Assembly (NCBI GenBank): GCA_036785325.1
Contig: JAXIVH010000015.1
Location: 43,501-107,500, forward strand
DNA length: 64,000 nt
Origin: Urophycis tenuis
Lineage: Eukaryota > Chordata > Actinopteri > Gadiformes > Phycidae
Reading direction: 5' to 3'
The notes under the pieces are model-generated. The model saw nothing but the letters and a program-made list of their open reading frames with translations, searched no databases and was not told the DNA's origin. Both the position numbers and the translations under genes were made by a program. Each line of letters begins with the position of its first letter. Position 1 is the stretch's first letter. Below, one piece after another: positions 60,266 through 64,000 of this stretch.

Positions 60266-62610
60266 ACCCCCCCCCATTACTGAGCCAGGATTGGAAATGT
60301 CTAGCCAGCCCGGGTGTGGGCTTGATAAAAAAAATAAAATAATAAAAAATCATAACAGACCCCCCCCCCCCATCACAGAGCCAGGATTGAAAATTTCTAG
60401 CCACCCCGGGGGTGGGCTTAGTAATAAAAAAAAAAAATTAAAAAAATCATAACAGACCCCCCCCCCCCCCCCCCCCCCCATCACTGAGCCAGGATTGGAC
60501 ATTTCTAGCCACCCCGGGTGTGGGCTTTATAAAAAATAAAAAAAAAATAAAAATAATTCATAACAGACCCCCCCAATTACTGAGCCAGGATTGGAAATGT
60601 CTAGCCACCCGGGGTGTGGGCTTTATAAAAAATAAAAAAAATAAAAAATCATAACAGACCCCCCCATCACAGAGCCAGGATTGGAAATTTCTAGAATTTT
60701 TTTTTTTTTTTAAATAAATAAAATAAAAAAAATCATAACAGACCCCCCCCCCCCCCATTACTGAGCCAGGATTGGAAATTTCTAGCCACCCCGGTTGTGG
60801 GCTTTCTAAAAAAAAAAAAAAAAAAAGAAAAATAATTCATAACAGACCCCCCCCATTACTGAGCCAGGATTGGAAATGTCTAGCCACCCGGGGTGTGGGC
60901 TTTATAAAAAATAAAAAAAATAAAAAATCATAACAGACCCCCCCATCACAGAGCCAGGATTGGAAATTTCTAGCCAGCCCAGGTGTGGGCTTTATAAATA
61001 AATAAATAAAATTATAAAAAAAGTAAAAAATAAAAAAAATAAAAATTCATAACAGACCCCCCCCCCCATTACTAAGCCAGGATTGGAAATTTCTAGCCAC
61101 CCCTGGTGTGGGCTTTATTAAAAAAAAAAAAAAAAAAAAAAATCATAACAGACCCCCTCCCCCATTACTGAGCCAGGATTGGAAATTTCTAGCCAACCCG
61201 GATGTGGGCTTAGTAAAAAAAATAAAAAATAAAAATCATAACAGACCCCACCCCCATCACTGAGCCAGGATTGGAAATTTCTAGCCACCCCGGGTGTGGG
61301 CTTTATAAAAAAAAAAAAAAAAAAAAAATCTTAACAGACCCCACCCCCCCCATCACAGAGCCAGGATTGGAAATTTCTAGCCAACCCGGGTGTGGGCTTT
61401 ATAAAAAAATAAAAAAAATAAAAATCATAACAGACCCCCCCCCCCCCATCACTGAGGCAGGATTGGAAATTTCTAGCCACCCCGGGTGTGGGCTTTATAA
61501 AAAATAAAAAAAAATTCTTTAAAAAAAAAAATAAAAAAATCATAACAGACCCCCCCCCCCCCCCCCCATCACTGAGCCAGGATTGGAAATTTCTAGCCAC
61601 CCCGGGTGTGGGCTTTATAAAAAAAAAAAAAAAGAAAAATCATAACAGACCCCACCCCCATCACTGAGCCAGGATTGGAAATTTTTAGCCACCCCGGGTG
61701 TAGGCTTTATAAAAATAAAAAAATAATAAATAAATAAAAATTCATAAAAGACCCCCCCCCCCATTACTGAGCAAGAATAGGAAATTTCTAGCCACCCCGG
61801 TTGTGGGCTTGATAAAAAAAAATAATAATAAAAAAAATAATAACAGACCTCCCCCCCATCACTGAGGCAGGATTGGAAATTTCTAGCCACCCCGGGTGTG
61901 GGCTTTATAAAAAAAAAAAAAAAAAAAAAAAATCATAACAGACCCAACCCCCATCACTGAGCCAGGATCGGAAATTTCTAGCCACCCCGGGTGTGGGCTT
62001 TATAAAAAAATAAAAATAAAAAATCATAACAGACCCAACCCCCATCACTGAGCCAGGATCAGAAATTTCTAGCCACCCCGGGTGTAGGCTTTATAAACAA
62101 ATATAAAAAAATAAAAAATCATAACAGACCCCACCCCCTTCACAGAGTCAGGATTGGAAATTTCTAGCCACCCCGGGGGTGGGCTTTATAAAAAAAAATA
62201 AATAAATAAAAAAATCATAACAGACCCCCCCCCCCCCCCCCCCATCACAGAGCCAGGATTGGAAATTTCTAGCCACCCCGGGTGTGGGCTTTATAAAAAG
62301 AAATAATAAAATTATTTAAAAAAAAAATTAAAAAAATCATAATAGACCCCACCCCCATCACTGAGCCAGGATTGGAAATTTCTAGCCACCCCGGGTGTGG
62401 GCTTTATAAAACAAAAAAAACAAAAAAATCATAACAGACCCCACCCCCATCACTGAGCCAGGATTGGAAATTTCTAGCCACCCGGGTGTGGGCTTTATAA
62501 AAAAAAAAAAAAAAAAATCATAACAGACCCCCCCCCCCATCACTGAGCCAGGATTGGAAATTTCTAGCCACCTCGGGTGTGGGCTTGATAAAAAAAAAAA
62601 AAAAAAAAAA
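60266..62610 (+). repeat. Mixed monomers, including a truncated T-tract unit
   Basis: About 23 monomers. Two G-like units with CACCCGGGGTG (60.58-60.62 and 60.86-60.90 kb) lie about 280 bp apart. 61.26-61.61 kb recalls 14.8-15.0 kb (TTCTTTAAAA linker). CAAATAT and AAAACAAAAAAAAC linkers are at 62096 and 62408. GGGTGTAGGC replaces GGGTGTGGGC at about 61697 and 62083. No gene. Confidence 0.78.
60697..60711 (+). repeat. T15 tract in a truncated core, site 5
   Basis: GGAAATTTCTAGAA runs straight into 15 T. The core from CCACCCCGGG to TTTATAAA is absent. TTCTAGAA at the junction is a perfect palindrome, as expected if synthesis folded back at CTAG and copied the A-tract from the other strand. The following AAATAAATAAAATAAAA resembles the linker after T-tract sites 1-4. 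Confidence 0.88.
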
Positions 62611-63074
62611 AATCATAACACACCCCACCCCCATCACTGAGCCAGGATTGGAAATTTCTAGCCACCCCGGGTGTGGGCTTTATAAACAAATATAAAAAAA
62701 TAAAAAATCATAAAAGACCCCACCCCCATCACAGAGTCAGGATTGGAAATTTCTAGCCAACCCGGGTGTGGGCTTTATAAAACAAAAAAAAACAAAAAAT
62801 CATAACAGACCCCACCCCCATCACTGAGCCAGGATTGGAAATTTCTAGCCACCCGGGTGTGGGCTTTAAAAAAAATAAAAATAAAAATCATAACAGACCC
62901 CCCCCCCATAACTGAGCCAGGATTGGAAATTTCTAGCCACCCCGGGTGTGGGCTTTATAAAAAAAAAAAAAAAAAAAAAATCATAACAGACCCAACCCCC
63001 ATCACTGAGCCAGGATCGGAAATTTCTAGCCACCCCGGGTTGTGGGCTTTATAAAAAAAAATAATAAAAATAAA
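62611..63074 (+). repeat. 464-bp tandem repeat, copy 1
   Basis: Five monomers: AACACACCCC spacer, CAAATAT linker (62687), TCATAAAAGAC, CACAGAGTCAGG with AACCCGGG and AAAACAAAAAAAAAC linker, a three-C unit, CCCATAACTGAG, and GGATCGG with CCCGGGTTGTGGG. Repeated immediately. Confidence 0.9.
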
Positions 63075-63538
63075 AATCATAACACACCCCACCCCCATCA
63101 CTGAGCCAGGATTGGAAATTTCTAGCCACCCCGGGTGTGGGCTTTATAAACAAATATAAAAAAATAAAAAATCATAAAAGACCCCACCCCCATCACAGAG
63201 TCAGGATTGGAAATTTCTAGCCAACCCGGGTGTGGGCTTTATAAAACAAAAAAAAACAAAAAATCATAACAGACCCCACCCCCATCACTGAGCCAGGATT
63301 GGAAATTTCTAGCCACCCGGTTGTGGGCTTTAAAAAAAAAAAAAATAAAAATCATAACAGACCCCCCCCCCATAACTGAGCCAGGATTGGAAATTTCTAG
63401 CCACCCCGGGTGTGGGCTTTATAAAAAAAAAAAAAAAAAAAAATCATAACAGACCCAACCCCCATCACTGAGCCAGGATCGGAAATTTCTAGCCACCCCG
63501 GGTTGTGGGCTTTATAAAAAAAAAAAATTAAAAATAAA
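63075..63538 (+). repeat. 464-bp tandem repeat, copy 2
   Basis: Offset 463-464 from copy 1 (CAAATAT at 63151). The three-C unit reads CACCCGGTTG here and CACCCGGGTG in copy 1. Confidence 0.9.
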
Positions 63539-64000
63539 AATCACAACAGACCCCCCCCCCCCCCCCATCACTGAGCCAGGATTGGAACTTTCTAGCCACC
63601 CCGGGTGTGGGCTTTATAAAAAAAAATAAAATAAAAAAAAATCACAACAGACCCCCCCCCCCCCCCCCCCATCACTGAGCCAGGATTGGAAATTTCTAGC
63701 CACCCCGGGTGTGGGCTTGATAAAAAAAATAAAATAATAAAAAATCATAACAGACCCCCCCCCCCCCCCCCATTACTGAGCCAGGATCGGAAATTTCTAT
63801 TCACCCCGGGTGTGGGCTTTATAAAAAATAAAAATTATAAATAAAAAAAAAATCATAAAAGACCCCCCCCCCCATTAATGAGCAAGTATTGGAAATTTCT
63901 AGCCACCCCTGGTGTGGTCTTTATAAAAAAAATAATAAAAAAAATCATAACAGACCCCCCCCCCCCCCCATTACTCAGCCAGGATTGAAAATTTCTAGCC
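63539..64000 (+). repeat. Right-edge monomers, array continues past the window
   Basis: Five monomers, including a GGAACTTTC unit, a unit ending GGGCTTGATAA, CTATTCACC in place of CTAGCCACC (about 63800), a CATTAATGAGCAAG unit and a CATTACTCAGCC unit cut off at CTAGCC. The last two recall the 2.5-2.8 kb region. Confidence 0.85.

Larger units (their letters stand above)
1..64000 (+). repeat. Satellite/minisatellite array, ~95-bp monomer, whole window
   Basis: The window is one uninterrupted head-to-tail array. Successive CATCAC starts at 57, 149, 243, 339, 435, 529 and 625 give unit lengths of 92-96 bp. Monomers with long linkers reach about 125-130 bp. Every monomer has a conserved core (CATCACTGAGCCAGG, ATTGGAAATTTCTAG, CCACCCCGGGTGTGGGC, TTTATAAA), an A-rich linker, the word TCATAACAGAC and a C run. 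All units read in the same direction and I saw no inverted unit. There is no intervening unique sequence, transposon or gene. Both ends cut a monomer, so the array is longer than 64 kb. Gene-free arrays of this size are typical of eukaryotic heterochromatin. The family is not one I recognise, and the organism cannot be told from the sequence. The strand given is that of the core as written and is a convention. Confidence 0.97.

Noticed and set aside
1..64000. CRISPR array (conserved repeat with variable spacers)
   Set aside because: The conserved part is about 55 bp and varies from unit to unit. The spacers are low-complexity A and C runs and not unique sequences. There is no cas gene or leader, and there are hundreds of units.

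Overview
The whole window is one tandem satellite-type array. A monomer of about 90-130 bp (most are 92-97 bp) repeats head to tail from the first base to the last, roughly 650-690 times, always in the same orientation. I found no protein-coding gene, tRNA, rRNA, transposon or unique DNA. The sequence starts and ends inside a monomer, so the array extends past both edges. Each monomer has three parts: a conserved core of about 55 bp (CATCACTGAGCCAGG, then ATTGGAAATTTCTAG, then CCACCCCGGGTGTGGGC, then TTTATAAA); an A-rich linker of variable length, interrupted by T, C or AT steps; and the short word TCATAACAGAC followed by a C run of about 5-24. The unit is therefore a minisatellite with two expandable homopolymers built into it.

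This organisation points to heterochromatic, VNTR-like DNA of a eukaryote. Prokaryotic chromosomes do not normally carry tens of kilobases of gene-free 95-bp repeats. I do not recognise the monomer and cannot name the species, clade or chromosomal position.

Layout: diagnostic substitutions and linker patterns show that the array is a mosaic of higher-order repeats copied at many scales. Short range: tandem copies of about 101, 190, 309, 384, 401, 408, 464, 501 and 745 bp. Middle range: 1.07 kb (0.2-2.0 kb), 1.587 kb (8.48-11.65 kb), 1.737 kb (19.5-22.1 kb), 2.535-2.64 kb (34.8-39.9 kb), 3.17 kb (55.1-60.3 kb), 3.18 kb (49.2 and 52.4 kb) and 3.6-4.07 kb (11.7-19.7 kb). Long range: 7.9 kb (42.6-44.6 with 50.6-51.8), 23.19 kb (1.05-2.5 with 24.24-25.7) and about 45.7 kb (8.6-10 kb with 54.3-55.6 kb). 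The pattern fits repeated unequal exchange or segmental copying within one array. Collapse or duplication during assembly must also be excluded.

Nothing here works as an operon or pathway. The points of possible functional interest lie inside the monomer: a promoter-like order of motifs (inverted CCAAT, a kappaB-like half palindrome, a CACCC/GC box, TATAAAA); a CENP-B-box-like match at 8 of 9 fixed positions in the three-C variant; one retained CpG per unit in a SmaI palindrome; G-runs on the minus strand; and sites where the A-tract has been replaced by a T-tract, suggesting fold-back copying at CTAG. The open reading frames on both strands are by-products of the repeat and are not annotated as genes.
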